From Candidatus Gastranaerophilales bacterium (lineage in GTDB: Bacteria > Cyanobacteriota > Vampirovibrionia > Gastranaerophilales > Gastranaerophilaceae), in the NCBI GenBank assembly GCA_944323495.1, contig CALUSZ010000171.1:1-21201 (forward strand): a stretch of DNA of 21,201 bases. The letters are read 5' to 3'. The notes under the pieces were generated by a model. The model made no database searches and was not told the origin of the DNA. It saw only the letters and a program-made list of their open reading frames with translations. Positions 1 to 6,596 of the stretch are shown in pieces (position 1 is the first letter of the stretch; each line of letters opens with the position of its first letter). The position numbers and the translations under genes are program-made.

Positions 1-272
1 AAAAACCAACCCCCACCCTAGCTCTCTCCCAAGGAGAGGGAATGCGCGGAGCTTGCCAGTAAAAAACAAGGTAAAGCAAGGCACACGCCGCGAACGTGGT
101 GCGTAAGCACCCATAGTGAGCGTAAGAAAACCGGCTTGCCGGGCTAGCCTTGGAGGTCAAAGTCCATTTACCCACAATGCCTGTAAGGGCATAGGAAACA
201 ACCGCGGGTTTTCTCTTTCTTTAGCTACTTTTCTTTCTCTTTTCAATCGCAAAAAAAGAGAAAGAAAAGTAG
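1..272. repeat. Hairpin-rich, GC-richer intergenic block, possibly a dispersed element
   Basis: No convincing reading frame is seen. The block is visibly richer in G+C than the rest of the window and packed with short inverted repeats: 24-29/33-38; 98-102/107-111 around a GTAA (GNRA-type) tetraloop; 131-135/138-142; 177-181/188-192; and a perfect 19-bp repeat at 225-243/254-272. Read on the minus strand, 131-142 is followed by TTTTCTT, which looks terminator-like. Blocks built around a CTCTCC...GGAGAGGG hairpin recur between genes in many bacterial genomes, so a dispersed MITE/REP-like element is plausible. No second copy is seen in this window, so repetition is inferred. Confidence 0.4.
225..272. 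repeat. Perfect 19-bp inverted repeat with a 10-nt loop
   Basis: The arms at 225-243 and 254-272 are exact reverse complements. They are pyrimidine-rich on the left and purine-rich on the right, so the RNA hairpin would be a long homopurine/homopyrimidine stem. There is no U tract directly after either arm, so it is not a standard intrinsic terminator. It marks the boundary between the GC-richer block and the AT-rich stretch leading to rimP. Confidence 0.85.
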
Positions 273-490
273 AGAGTAAATAAAAGGCTAAAAATAAATA
301 CTCAAAACTAATAGAACCCCAAAAACAAAAAACAAATGTAACACAATATGTATTATGTTACATTGGAATAAATTTTATCTTACTATTTTCTTTTACGGCA
401 CATGCAGCAGAAAACTTTAATAAATTTGGCAGGATTGTTACATTTATTTACAATCAAAACTTAGATACTTCATAAAGCTTAATAAAGTAA
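273..490. other. AT-rich intergenic stretch without a supported gene
   Basis: This stretch holds three copies of the 9-mer TGTTACATT: at 356-364, at 436-444, and inverted at 335-343. The inverted and first direct copies form a dyad with a 12-nt spacer. The plus frame read from 335 to a stop at 473-475 encodes a hydrophobic run and an AHA-AE sequence resembling a Sec signal peptidase site. That frame has no ATG, GTG or TTG start, so I do not call it a gene. Confidence 0.5.
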
Positions 491-519
491 TTTACAAAAA
501 GGCTTATATTTGTTATACT
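491..519 (+). promoter_or_regulatory. Sigma70-type promoter of rimP-nusA
   Basis: The -35 box TTTACA (491-496) and -10 box TATACT (514-519) are separated by 17 nt. A TG at 511-512 makes an extended -10. Transcription should start near 526, giving a leader of about 67 nt to rimP that contains the terminator-like hairpin at 541-573. Confidence 0.7.
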
Positions 520-540
520 CAAATAGTAAAAAGTTTCTTA

Positions 541-573
541 AAAAAGAACGGTACAAATTCCCGTTCTTTTTTT
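541..573 (+). terminator. Intrinsic terminator or attenuator in the rimP leader
   Basis: An AAGAACGG...CCGTTCTT stem is followed by seven or more T residues (567-573). It lies between the promoter at 491-519 and the rimP start at 593. It therefore either ends a very short leader RNA of about 45 nt or works as an attenuator of rimP-nusA. It could also end read-through from upstream, but no upstream gene is visible. Confidence 0.8.
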
Positions 574-592
574 ATTAAAAAGGGTGAGACTA

Positions 593-1075
593 ATGAAACA
601 GGATATAAATAGACACGAAATATTGGAAAAGATTACACCACTCATTGAAAATACGGCAATGAGATATAACCTTATTCCGATAGAAATTGAGTTTATTAAA
701 GAAAATCACAAGTGGTTTTTAAGAATTTATCTTTATTCCTATGAAAAAGATATAACTCTTGATGACTGCGAAAAAGTAACAAGAAGCCTGAATGATTTTC
801 TTGATGAGTTAATTCCTGTAAAATATTATCTTGAAGTATCTTCGCCGGGGCTGGAGCGTAAATTCAAATCTGACAAAGAATTTGTAATATTCAAAGGCAG
901 AAGAATAAGTCTCAAATTAAAAACCCCGCTTGAAGGAGAAAATGAAAAGATATTCAAAGGTGAAATATTAGACTGGGATGATAATACAGGACTTAAGTTT
1001 TTACGCTTTGATGACGGAGAAGAACTTATTATCCCAAAATCAAATATTCAGTCTGCTAAATTGTACATAGATTAA
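593..1075 (+). CDS. rimP: Ribosome maturation factor RimP
   Basis: RimP binds the 30S subunit in the cytoplasm and promotes its maturation. The 160-aa product has the family length and the conserved SSPGLER signature at residues 83-89, after an alpha/beta N-terminal domain, with a C-terminal SH3-like barrel ending in a typical 'IxKxNIxxAxL' pattern. I chose ATG 593 because GGGTGAG at 582-588 sits a few bases upstream as a Shine-Dalgarno. The in-frame GTG at 584 would lie inside that site. It is 12 nt ahead of nusA in the conserved rimP-nusA order, so co-transcription is expected. Expression is probably gated by the terminator in its leader. Identity is secure. Confidence 0.95.
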   Translation: MKQDINRHEILEKITPLIENTAMRYNLIPIEIEFIKENHKWFLRIYLYSYEKDITLDDCEKVTRSLNDFLDELIPVKYYLEVSSPGLERKFKSDKEFVIFKGRRISLKLKTPLEGENEKIFKGEILDWDDNTGLKFLRFDDGEELIIPKSNIQSAKLYID

Positions 1076-1087
1076 AGGAGAATAATA

Positions 1088-2326
1088 ATGATTAAAATTG
1101 GAACAGCATTATTTGAAGCTTGCGAAGAGCTTGAAAGAGAACGCGGAATATCAAAGGATGTTTTAATTGCATCTCTGTGTGATGCATTAGTTGCAGCTTA
1201 TAAAAAACATATGCATATTAAAGACGCTGCTAATATTGAAGCAATTTTAGATGAACAAACAGGAGAAATTGGGGTTTTCAGCACAAAGACTGTTGTTGAA
1301 ACGGTAGAAGATCCTGATACTCAAATTTCTCTTGAAGATGCTAAAGAAATTGATGATGAAGTAGAAATTGATGATGAAGTAAAAATTGAAGTAACTCCTG
1401 AGCAGTTCGGACGTATTGCGGCACAGTCTGCAAAACAGGTTATAACACAAAGAATCAGGGATGCTGAAAGAAACAATATATTAAATGAATTCCTTGAAAA
1501 GAAAGGTACTTTGACAACAGGTATTATTCAAAGAGTAGAAAACAGAAATGTTATTGTAAATATCGGAAAGACTGATGCAATAATGCCTCAAAGAGAGCAG
1601 ATTCCAAGAGAATACTATAAACCGGGAAACAGAATAAGAGTATTTGTTCTTAATGTAAAAGAAACAAACAGACTTCCGCAGGTTATAGTATCACATGCAC
1701 ACCCGGAAATTGTTAAAGAATTATTTGAACTTGAAGTTCCGGAGATTGAAGACGGTATCGTTGAAATTAAATCAATCGCCCGTGAAGCAGGTTTCAGAAC
1801 CAAAATAGCCGTATGGTCAAATGATCCGGAGGTAGATTCTGTAGGTGCTTGTATTGGACCAAGAGGTTCCAGAATACAGACAATTGTCGGAGAATTAAAA
1901 AATGAAAAAATTGATATCGTAAGATGGTCTCCAGACCCTGTAGAATATATCGTTAATGCGATTTCTCCGGCTAGAGTAGTCTCTGTTGATATTATGACAG
2001 ATGATGAAGAAACAAAAGACGCGCTTGTCGTTGTTCCTGATGATCAATTATCTTTGGCTATCGGAAGAGAAGGACAGAATGTAAGACTTGCTCACAGACT
2101 CACCGGCTGGAAAATTGATATTAAGAGCGTTTCTCAAATGGAAGATGAAGAAGCTGCTAATCATTCAAACTATGACTACAACGAAGAAACAGAAGATGTT
2201 GAAGAAGATAGAGCAGTTGATTCTGACGAAATACAGGAAGAAATAGAAGAAGAAATGAACCAGCAGGAATTCGATGAAGAAGATATGCAGGAAGAGGTTG
2301 AAGAAGAGCCTGCTGATGAAGAATAA
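1088..2326 (+). CDS. nusA: Transcription termination/antitermination factor NusA
   Basis: NusA binds RNA polymerase and modulates pausing, termination and antitermination. The 412-aa product has an N-terminal polymerase-binding domain (about 1-130, including GRIAAQSAKQVITQRIRDAER at 108-128), an S1 domain (about 140-204), KH1 with the GPRG loop (257-260) and KH2 with the GREGQN loop (326-331). Residues 350-412 form a strongly acidic Glu/Asp tail where E. coli NusA has AR domains. Its start follows an AAAGGAG site at the rimP stop. An 18-bp in-frame tandem duplication (1349-1384) repeats IDDEV(E/K) within the N-terminal domain. The usual downstream partners ylxR and infB are absent; a hairpin and a tRNA follow. 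Confidence 0.97.
   Translation: MIKIGTALFEACEELERERGISKDVLIASLCDALVAAYKKHMHIKDAANIEAILDEQTGEIGVFSTKTVVETVEDPDTQISLEDAKEIDDEVEIDDEVKIEVTPEQFGRIAAQSAKQVITQRIRDAERNNILNEFLEKKGTLTTGIIQRVENRNVIVNIGKTDAIMPQREQIPREYYKPGNRIRVFVLNVKETNRLPQVIVSHAHPEIVKELFELEVPEIEDGIVEIKSIAREAGFRTKIAVWSNDPEVDSVGACIGPRGSRIQTIVGELKNEKIDIVRWSPDPVEYIVNAISPARVVSVDIMTDDEETKDALVVVPDDQLSLAIGREGQNVRLAHRLTGWKIDIKSVSQMEDEEAANHSNYDYNEETEDVEEDRAVDSDEIQEEIEEEMNQQEFDEEDMQEEVEEEPADEE
1349..1384 (+). repeat. 18-bp in-frame tandem duplication inside nusA
   Basis: Two consecutive 18-nt units (1349-1366 and 1367-1384) differ at one base and encode IDDEVE and IDDEVK. They fall in the segment of the N-terminal domain where the family has one 'GDEVEVEV'-like strand. 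Confidence 0.85.
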
Positions 2327-2337
2327 ATAATTAAAAA

Positions 2338-2366
2338 GTCCGGCTGCTGATAATCAGCAGCCGGAC
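2338..2366. terminator. 13-bp perfect hairpin between nusA and tRNA-Arg
   Basis: The arms 2338-2350 and 2354-2366 pair perfectly around a TAA loop. On the plus strand only ATTAATACC follows, so the U tract is missing. On the minus strand the hairpin is followed by TTTTT and looks like a normal terminator. It may end nusA mRNA inefficiently, act as a processing site between nusA and the tRNA, or stop antisense transcripts. Confidence 0.6.
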
Positions 2367-2374
2367 ATTAATAC

Positions 2375-2448
2375 CTCCTTGTAGCTCAGTAGGATAGAGC
2401 GCAGGTCTCCGAAGCCTGAGGCCGTGGGTTCAATTCCCGCCAAGGAGG
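2375..2448 (+). tRNA. tRNA-Arg, anticodon CCG
   Basis: The cloverleaf folds fully. Acceptor arms are 2375-2381 and 2441-2447 (CTCCTTG/CAAGGAG), then U8 and A9. The D stem is GCTC/GAGC (2384-2387/2397-2400). The anticodon stem is 2402-2406/2414-2418 with loop CTCCGAA (2407-2413), so the anticodon is CCG, which decodes CGG. The T stem is GTGGG/CCCGC (2424-2428/2436-2440) with loop TTCAATT. The discriminator is G2448, and CCA is not encoded. A T-rich run follows directly (2449-2458). It lies only 8 nt after the 2338-2366 hairpin, and no promoter is obvious in between, so it may be co-transcribed with nusA. Confidence 0.95.
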
Positions 2449-2476
2449 TTTATTTTTTGGCATAATATGTTATACT
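2449..2476 (+). promoter_or_regulatory. Putative extended -10 promoter of the GGDEF gene
   Basis: TATACT at 2471-2476 is preceded by TG at 2468-2469 (extended -10), like the rimP promoter. The -35 is weak (TTTATT, 2449-2454, 16-nt spacer) and abuts the tRNA 3' end. A start near 2483 would leave a short leader carrying the CAGGA ribosome site. Confidence 0.45.
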
Positions 2477-2509
2477 TATTAAGTAGTCAGGAATTACAGG
2501 ACGGCATTT

Positions 2510-4402
2510 GTGGGTTTCTTCGATAGTATAAAAAATTTTAAAAACAGACTTGAGCAGGTTGAATCAACTGTTTACGCAGGAAAGCTGTCTTTATTGGAGG
2601 TTTATGAGCGTAATGCAAAACTTGAAGCCGAAATTGCAATACGAACTACCGAACTTGACAGAGCTAATAAGCAAATGCTTACTTTACAGCATATTTGGGA
2701 TATGATGAACTCTTCCAAACCGTTATCAAGCGTTTTGAATGCAATTGTTAACAGTCTGCAGGGAGAATTAGGATATTTATACAGTTTTATTGTTAAACAA
2801 AAATCTGATAATGACGGCGAGTATTTGCAAATAGCTGCCTCTTCAAGAACCGATTTTGATTCAAAATTTAAAAAATATTTTAACTGCGATGTTACGGATT
2901 TCAGAATGAATTTTCCGGATTTTGCCGAATTAAAAAATGCGGTTGCTGATAATCAAATCTATCAATCAGCAGAAATTGCAAAACTTATCTGCGGATTTAT
3001 TCCTGAGCTGAATGAAGAAAAGGTAAAAAGTTTTATAAATGATGCCGGCATGAAATCATACATACTCGTACCTCTAAAGTCAAAACAAGCTCATTTCGGC
3101 TCTATGATAGTTTTTTCATCGAGAGATACTGTCAGCAACAGCGAATTAAACTTCTTGAATCTTTTTGCCAAACAAATAGAACTTGCAATAACTATTGCAG
3201 ATTTATTTCAGGCCGTTAAAGAACAAGCTGTAACAGACGGCATGACCGGGCTTTATAACAGAAGATATTTTGAAGAGTTTATCAAAAAAGAAGCTACACG
3301 TGCAGTAAGACAAAATCAAAAATTTACAGTTATCGGGCTGGATCTAGATCATCTGAAACAAATTAATGACAAATACGGACATAACTACGGAGATATTGCA
3401 ATAAAAGCCATTGCAGAAGTTTTAAAAAACAATGCCCGCTCAATCGACGTCGCATCAAGAATGGGAGGAGAAGAATTCAATTTAATACTCCCTGGTGTTG
3501 ACTCCGAAGGAGGATGTATTGCTGCAGAACGTATAAGAAAAGCGATTGAATCTGTTGAGCTTGAAAAAATCGGACATATTACAGCAAGCCTTGGGGTCGC
3601 AACATATCTTGAACATTCAGACGATATCGACGAACTTTTAGAGATTACCGATCAAGCGATGTATGAATCCAAAAGAAACGGCAGAAACAGGGTTACACTC
3701 GCAAAACCTGCATATGAAACATCCTGGCAGGAAGTTGCCGTTAACACATTTATAGATATTTTAACAAAACACAGAATTCCTGTTGATGAAAATACTTCAA
3801 ACCTTTTAACCCAAAAACTTCAAGAAATGAATATTAATAATGAAAAACTCTATCAGGTAGCGGATGCTCTTGTTTCTACTTACAATCCAGAGCACCAGAG
3901 CGGCGGTGTTAAGCAGAAAGTGCAGATTGCATCACTTCTTGCAAAGAGATTTGACCTGCCAAAAAATTCTATTGATAAACTTAAAATTGCAATTTTACTA
4001 TATGATATTGGGAATACAATGCTTCCAAAGGAACTTTTAAGAAAAAAAGAGCCGCTTTCTGATGCTGATAAATCATCTATAAAACAGCACCCGTTGATTG
4101 CAGCTCGAGAAATACTTAAGCCTATCTCAAACATTGTAGATATAATTCCTATTATAGAAAAACACCATGAGAATTGGGATGGAAAAGGTTATCCAAGTCA
4201 AATTTCAGGAGAAGAGATTCCGATAGAATCACAAATCATTCTGATTATTGATTCGTATTTTGCACTTTTGGAAAAAAGACCTTACAGAGATGCTAAAACT
4301 AAAGATGAAGCCATCAGTCTGATTGAACAAGATATAAATCGGAAATGGAGCGAAAAACTTGCAAGAGAATTTATTGCGATAATAAAGGAAGATTCTGTTT
4401 AA
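2510..4402 (+). CDS. Diguanylate cyclase with GAF-like and degenerate HD-GYP domains
   Basis: The 630-aa protein is probably a cytoplasmic c-di-GMP enzyme; no membrane segment is seen. A coiled coil occupies about residues 5-60 and a GAF-like sensor region about 65-235. A GGDEF domain spans about 238-395, starting at DGMTGLYNRR (243-252), with LDLDHLK and an intact GGEEF active-site motif at 319-323. The C-terminal third (about 405-630) matches HD-GYP: HHENWDGKGYP is kept at 552-562, but the HD metal pair reads YD (LYDIGN, 497-502 instead of LHDIGK) and the first upstream His of the family also appears missing. So synthesis of c-di-GMP is likely, while hydrolysis by the HD-GYP part is doubtful. 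GTG 2510 is preceded by CAGGA at 2497-2501. Confidence 0.85.
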   Translation: MGFFDSIKNFKNRLEQVESTVYAGKLSLLEVYERNAKLEAEIAIRTTELDRANKQMLTLQHIWDMMNSSKPLSSVLNAIVNSLQGELGYLYSFIVKQKSDNDGEYLQIAASSRTDFDSKFKKYFNCDVTDFRMNFPDFAELKNAVADNQIYQSAEIAKLICGFIPELNEEKVKSFINDAGMKSYILVPLKSKQAHFGSMIVFSSRDTVSNSELNFLNLFAKQIELAITIADLFQAVKEQAVTDGMTGLYNRRYFEEFIKKEATRAVRQNQKFTVIGLDLDHLKQINDKYGHNYGDIAIKAIAEVLKNNARSIDVASRMGGEEFNLILPGVDSEGGCIAAERIRKAIESVELEKIGHITASLGVATYLEHSDDIDELLEITDQAMYESKRNGRNRVTLAKPAYETSWQEVAVNTFIDILTKHRIPVDENTSNLLTQKLQEMNINNEKLYQVADALVSTYNPEHQSGGVKQKVQIASLLAKRFDLPKNSIDKLKIAILLYDIGNTMLPKELLRKKEPLSDADKSSIKQHPLIAAREILKPISNIVDIIPIIEKHHENWDGKGYPSQISGEEIPIESQIILIIDSYFALLEKRPYRDAKTKDEAISLIEQDINRKWSEKLAREFIAIIKEDSV

Positions 4403-4426
4403 CAGGGTTTATTGTTGTGCTATAAT
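4398..4426 (+). promoter_or_regulatory. Promoter of the padR-like gene, likely leaderless
   Basis: TATAAT at 4421-4426 has a TG at 4418-4419 (extended -10) and TTTAAC at 4398-4403 17 nt upstream, overlapping the preceding gene's stop codon. Six bases separate the -10 from ATG 4433, which places the transcription start on the start codon itself. Confidence 0.65.
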
Positions 4427-4432
4427 CCGGAT

Positions 4433-4945
4433 ATGATTGAACTGTTAATTTTATTTGAGCTGAGTAGAAAAACATTAACAATGTACGGCATTTCTAAAGA
4501 AATACGCAATTCTTTTGCTGTACTAACAACACCAAGTTACGGAACTATAAAACCTGCTCTTGTCAGATTAGAAGCCGGCGGATTTATAAAAAGCCAAAAA
4601 ACAATGTCATCGGGAGGCAGACCGTCCAATTATTATTCAATAACCAGAGACGGTACTAATGAATTAAAACATCTTATTATGGCGCCGCCGCTGGATAATC
4701 CGGTTCAATTTTTGACTACTGCCAGAATTAAGCTTGCCTGTGCAGATGTACTTAACAAGGAAGAACAAATAGAACTTATTAAACAACTAAGAATTAAGGC
4801 TGAATGTTTACTTATTGACGCACAAAATATGTTAAAAACTAAAGAATTATCATATTATCCTAAAATGGTTTTTGATAATTTAATCTGCGAATATAAAAAT
4901 TTTATGCTGCTATTAGAGGGTTTAAAAAATGCCGGCAGTAATTAG
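4433..4945 (+). CDS. PadR-like winged-helix transcriptional regulator
   Basis: The 170-aa protein resembles PadR-family DNA-binding repressors. Residues 1-80 carry the winged helix ('MIELLILFELS', 'YGISKEI', 'SYGTIKPALVRLEAGGFI', then the wing 'GGRPSNYYSITRDG'). The rest (about 90-170) is helical, as in the dimerisation part of the family. No ligand or operator is evident. ATG 4433 was chosen because the in-frame TTG 4412 lies upstream of the -10 box and would not be transcribed from it. No Shine-Dalgarno precedes 4433, consistent with a leaderless message. Its end overlaps the DUF512 gene by 17 nt, so the two are probably translated from one transcript. Confidence 0.8.
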   Translation: MIELLILFELSRKTLTMYGISKEIRNSFAVLTTPSYGTIKPALVRLEAGGFIKSQKTMSSGGRPSNYYSITRDGTNELKHLIMAPPLDNPVQFLTTARIKLACADVLNKEEQIELIKQLRIKAECLLIDAQNMLKTKELSYYPKMVFDNLICEYKNFMLLLEGLKNAGSN

Positions 4946-6200
4946 CGGAGTTATAAACGGTTCTATAGCAGAAGAGCTTGAGATAGAAGAAGGAGATATT
5001 CTGCTCTCGATTGACGGCCAAAAAATGCAGGATATGATTGACTATACATTTCTTTGCAAAAACGAAGTAATTACGCTTGAAATTCAAAAAAAGAATGGCG
5101 AAGCAGAGGAAATTGAACTTGAAAAAGACTTTGACGAAGATTTAGGAATAATATTTGAGAGTGCAGTATTTGACAGAGTGAAGCCCTGCCTGAATAACTG
5201 TATATTTTGTTTTGTTGCCCAACAGCCTAAAGGACTAAGAGATACATTATACATAAAAGACGATGACTACAGGCTTTCATATTTGCAGGGAACTTACATA
5301 ACAACTACAAACCTTTCGGATAGAGACAAAGAACGGATTGCAAAACTGCATCTCGGACCTTTTTATATATCTGTCCATACAACTAATCCGGAGCTGCGGG
5401 TTAGAATGCTTAGAAATCCTAATGCGGGAAAAATCATGGATAATTTGAATTGGTTTAAAAATAATGATATACCTTTTCACGCACAAATTGTATTATGTCC
5501 CGGATATAATGACGGGAAAGAATTAGAAAGAACCTTAAAAGACTTATCATCACTTGGAGAATCTCTTTTATCAATAGCAATTGTTCCTGTCGGAGTAACA
5601 CAGTTTAGGGAAGAAAGCTTGAAAACTGTTGATAAAAAAATTGCAGAAGAGACTATAAAAATAGCATCAAAATATAAAAAAGTATGCTGTTCTGATGAAT
5701 TTTTCTTATTGGCAGACAGACCTATACCCGATGCAGAATATTATGGGAGTTTTGCTCAGCTTGACGACGGAGTAGGCTCATTAAGAACGATTGTAGATAA
5801 TTTTGATACATTAGAGCTGCCTGACAAACTGACAAAAGAGCTGTCTATCTGTTTTGCCTGTTCTATGGCGGCTAAAAATGCTTTCCGCTATATATCTGAA
5901 AAACTTAATAACATTGAAAATTTAACCAGCATTGTAAAACCTGTAAAATCAACTTACTGGGGAGAAAATATTACAGTTGCGGGACTGATTACTTCTGAAG
6001 ATTTGATTAATACTATTAAAGATGTTAAAGCTGATTTTATAATTGTTCCGTCTATAATGCTTAAACCTTATACAGACAAGTTTCTAGACGGCAGCAGCCT
6101 GAAAGGTGTAGCTGATAAAACCGGCAAAAAGCTTTTTGTTGTTAAAGATAATTATTCTGTGGCAGAAGTTATAGATTTACTTAATGATTACACTTTGTAA
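4929..6200 (+). CDS. PDZ-containing radical SAM protein, DUF512 family
   Basis: The 423-aa protein has a small N-terminal PDZ-like domain (about 1-75, 'GSIAEELEIEEGDILLSIDG') followed by a radical SAM core with the cluster-binding motif CLNNCIFC (Cys87, Cys91, Cys94). The central 'YISVHTTNPELRVRMLRN' and C-terminal 'CFACSMAAKNAF' segments are typical of the DUF512 family found in Cyanobacteria, Firmicutes and relatives. The substrate is unknown to me. It should bind a 4Fe-4S cluster and S-adenosylmethionine in the cytoplasm. ATG 4929 has AGAGGG at 4914-4919. It overlaps the padR-like gene, which could regulate the pair. No GC-rich terminator follows, only an A/T-only hairpin near 6199-6223. 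Confidence 0.92.
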   Translation: MPAVISGVINGSIAEELEIEEGDILLSIDGQKMQDMIDYTFLCKNEVITLEIQKKNGEAEEIELEKDFDEDLGIIFESAVFDRVKPCLNNCIFCFVAQQPKGLRDTLYIKDDDYRLSYLQGTYITTTNLSDRDKERIAKLHLGPFYISVHTTNPELRVRMLRNPNAGKIMDNLNWFKNNDIPFHAQIVLCPGYNDGKELERTLKDLSSLGESLLSIAIVPVGVTQFREESLKTVDKKIAEETIKIASKYKKVCCSDEFFLLADRPIPDAEYYGSFAQLDDGVGSLRTIVDNFDTLELPDKLTKELSICFACSMAAKNAFRYISEKLNNIENLTSIVKPVKSTYWGENITVAGLITSEDLINTIKDVKADFIIVPSIMLKPYTDKFLDGSSLKGVADKTGKKLFVVKDNYSVAEVIDLLNDYTL

Positions 6201-6223
6201 AATTTTTTTATAAAAAATTTTTG

Positions 6224-6243
6224 TTCTTAATATTTCTTAATAT
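6224..6243. repeat. Two tandem 10-bp direct repeats upstream of the 80-aa gene
   Basis: TTCTTAATAT occurs twice back to back, one helical turn apart, about 95 bp before the start of the small FliE-like gene. The spacing would suit a regulator site, but in such AT-rich DNA chance is possible. Confidence 0.6.
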
Positions 6244-6336
6244 TTGCTTTAAAAAAGGCAATTTTTTATTTTGTAAATACTTTATATATACATAAGACAT
6301 AAATATAGAGTACTAAAATATATAAGGAGTGAAATT

Positions 6337-6579
6337 ATGGCAGTTGGAGCACGAGATTTTATTGACAAATTATTAGTTGAAAAGTATGCACAGGAAAAAG
6401 TAGATAACCACGAGGCTGACGCATTGCAGTCGAGAGTATCCGCAGACGAGATGATGAGTGCAATGAACCATTCGGCAAATAACTTTAGAACTATGCTGGA
6501 GTTAAATAACAGACTTACCATGGTCTGCTACGGTGTTGTTGCTAAATCGGCTAAGTATGTACAAACTGAAGCTGCGTAA
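6337..6579 (+). CDS. 80-aa small protein with a FliE-like C-terminal helix
   Basis: The start is well supported: AAGGAG lies about 7 nt before ATG 6337. The product is soluble and mostly helical, with no signal peptide. Residues 34-69 follow the pattern of the FliE flagellar rod/adaptor C-terminus: 'DEMMSAMNHS' parallels 'xDVMIAxEKA', and 'MLELNNRLTMVCYGVV' parallels 'QVRNKLVEAYQEIM'. FliE is normally about 100 aa and clustered with flagellar genes, and none are present here, so a divergent or repurposed rod-like subunit is an inference from pattern only. The 47-aa gene follows 17 nt downstream and is probably co-transcribed. Confidence 0.7.
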   Translation: MAVGARDFIDKLLVEKYAQEKVDNHEADALQSRVSADEMMSAMNHSANNFRTMLELNNRLTMVCYGVVAKSAKYVQTEAA

Positions 6580-6596
6580 TTAGAGGAATTTTTAAT

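Noticed and set aside
225..272. 19-bp inverted repeat as an intrinsic terminator
   Set aside because: No U tract follows either arm, and no gene ends just before it.
1..592. CRISPR array or structured RNA such as 6S RNA or tmRNA before rimP
   Set aside because: There are no regularly spaced direct repeats, and no tRNA-like ends or recognised conserved RNA core; only separate short hairpins are seen.
2457..2462. TTGGCA as the -35 of the GGDEF gene promoter
   Set aside because: It lies only 8 nt before the TATACT box, far too close for a -35/-10 pair.
6199..6223. Hairpin after the DUF512 gene as a terminator
   Set aside because: The stem is made only of A and T and would be very weak; such pairing is expected by chance in this AT-rich spacer.
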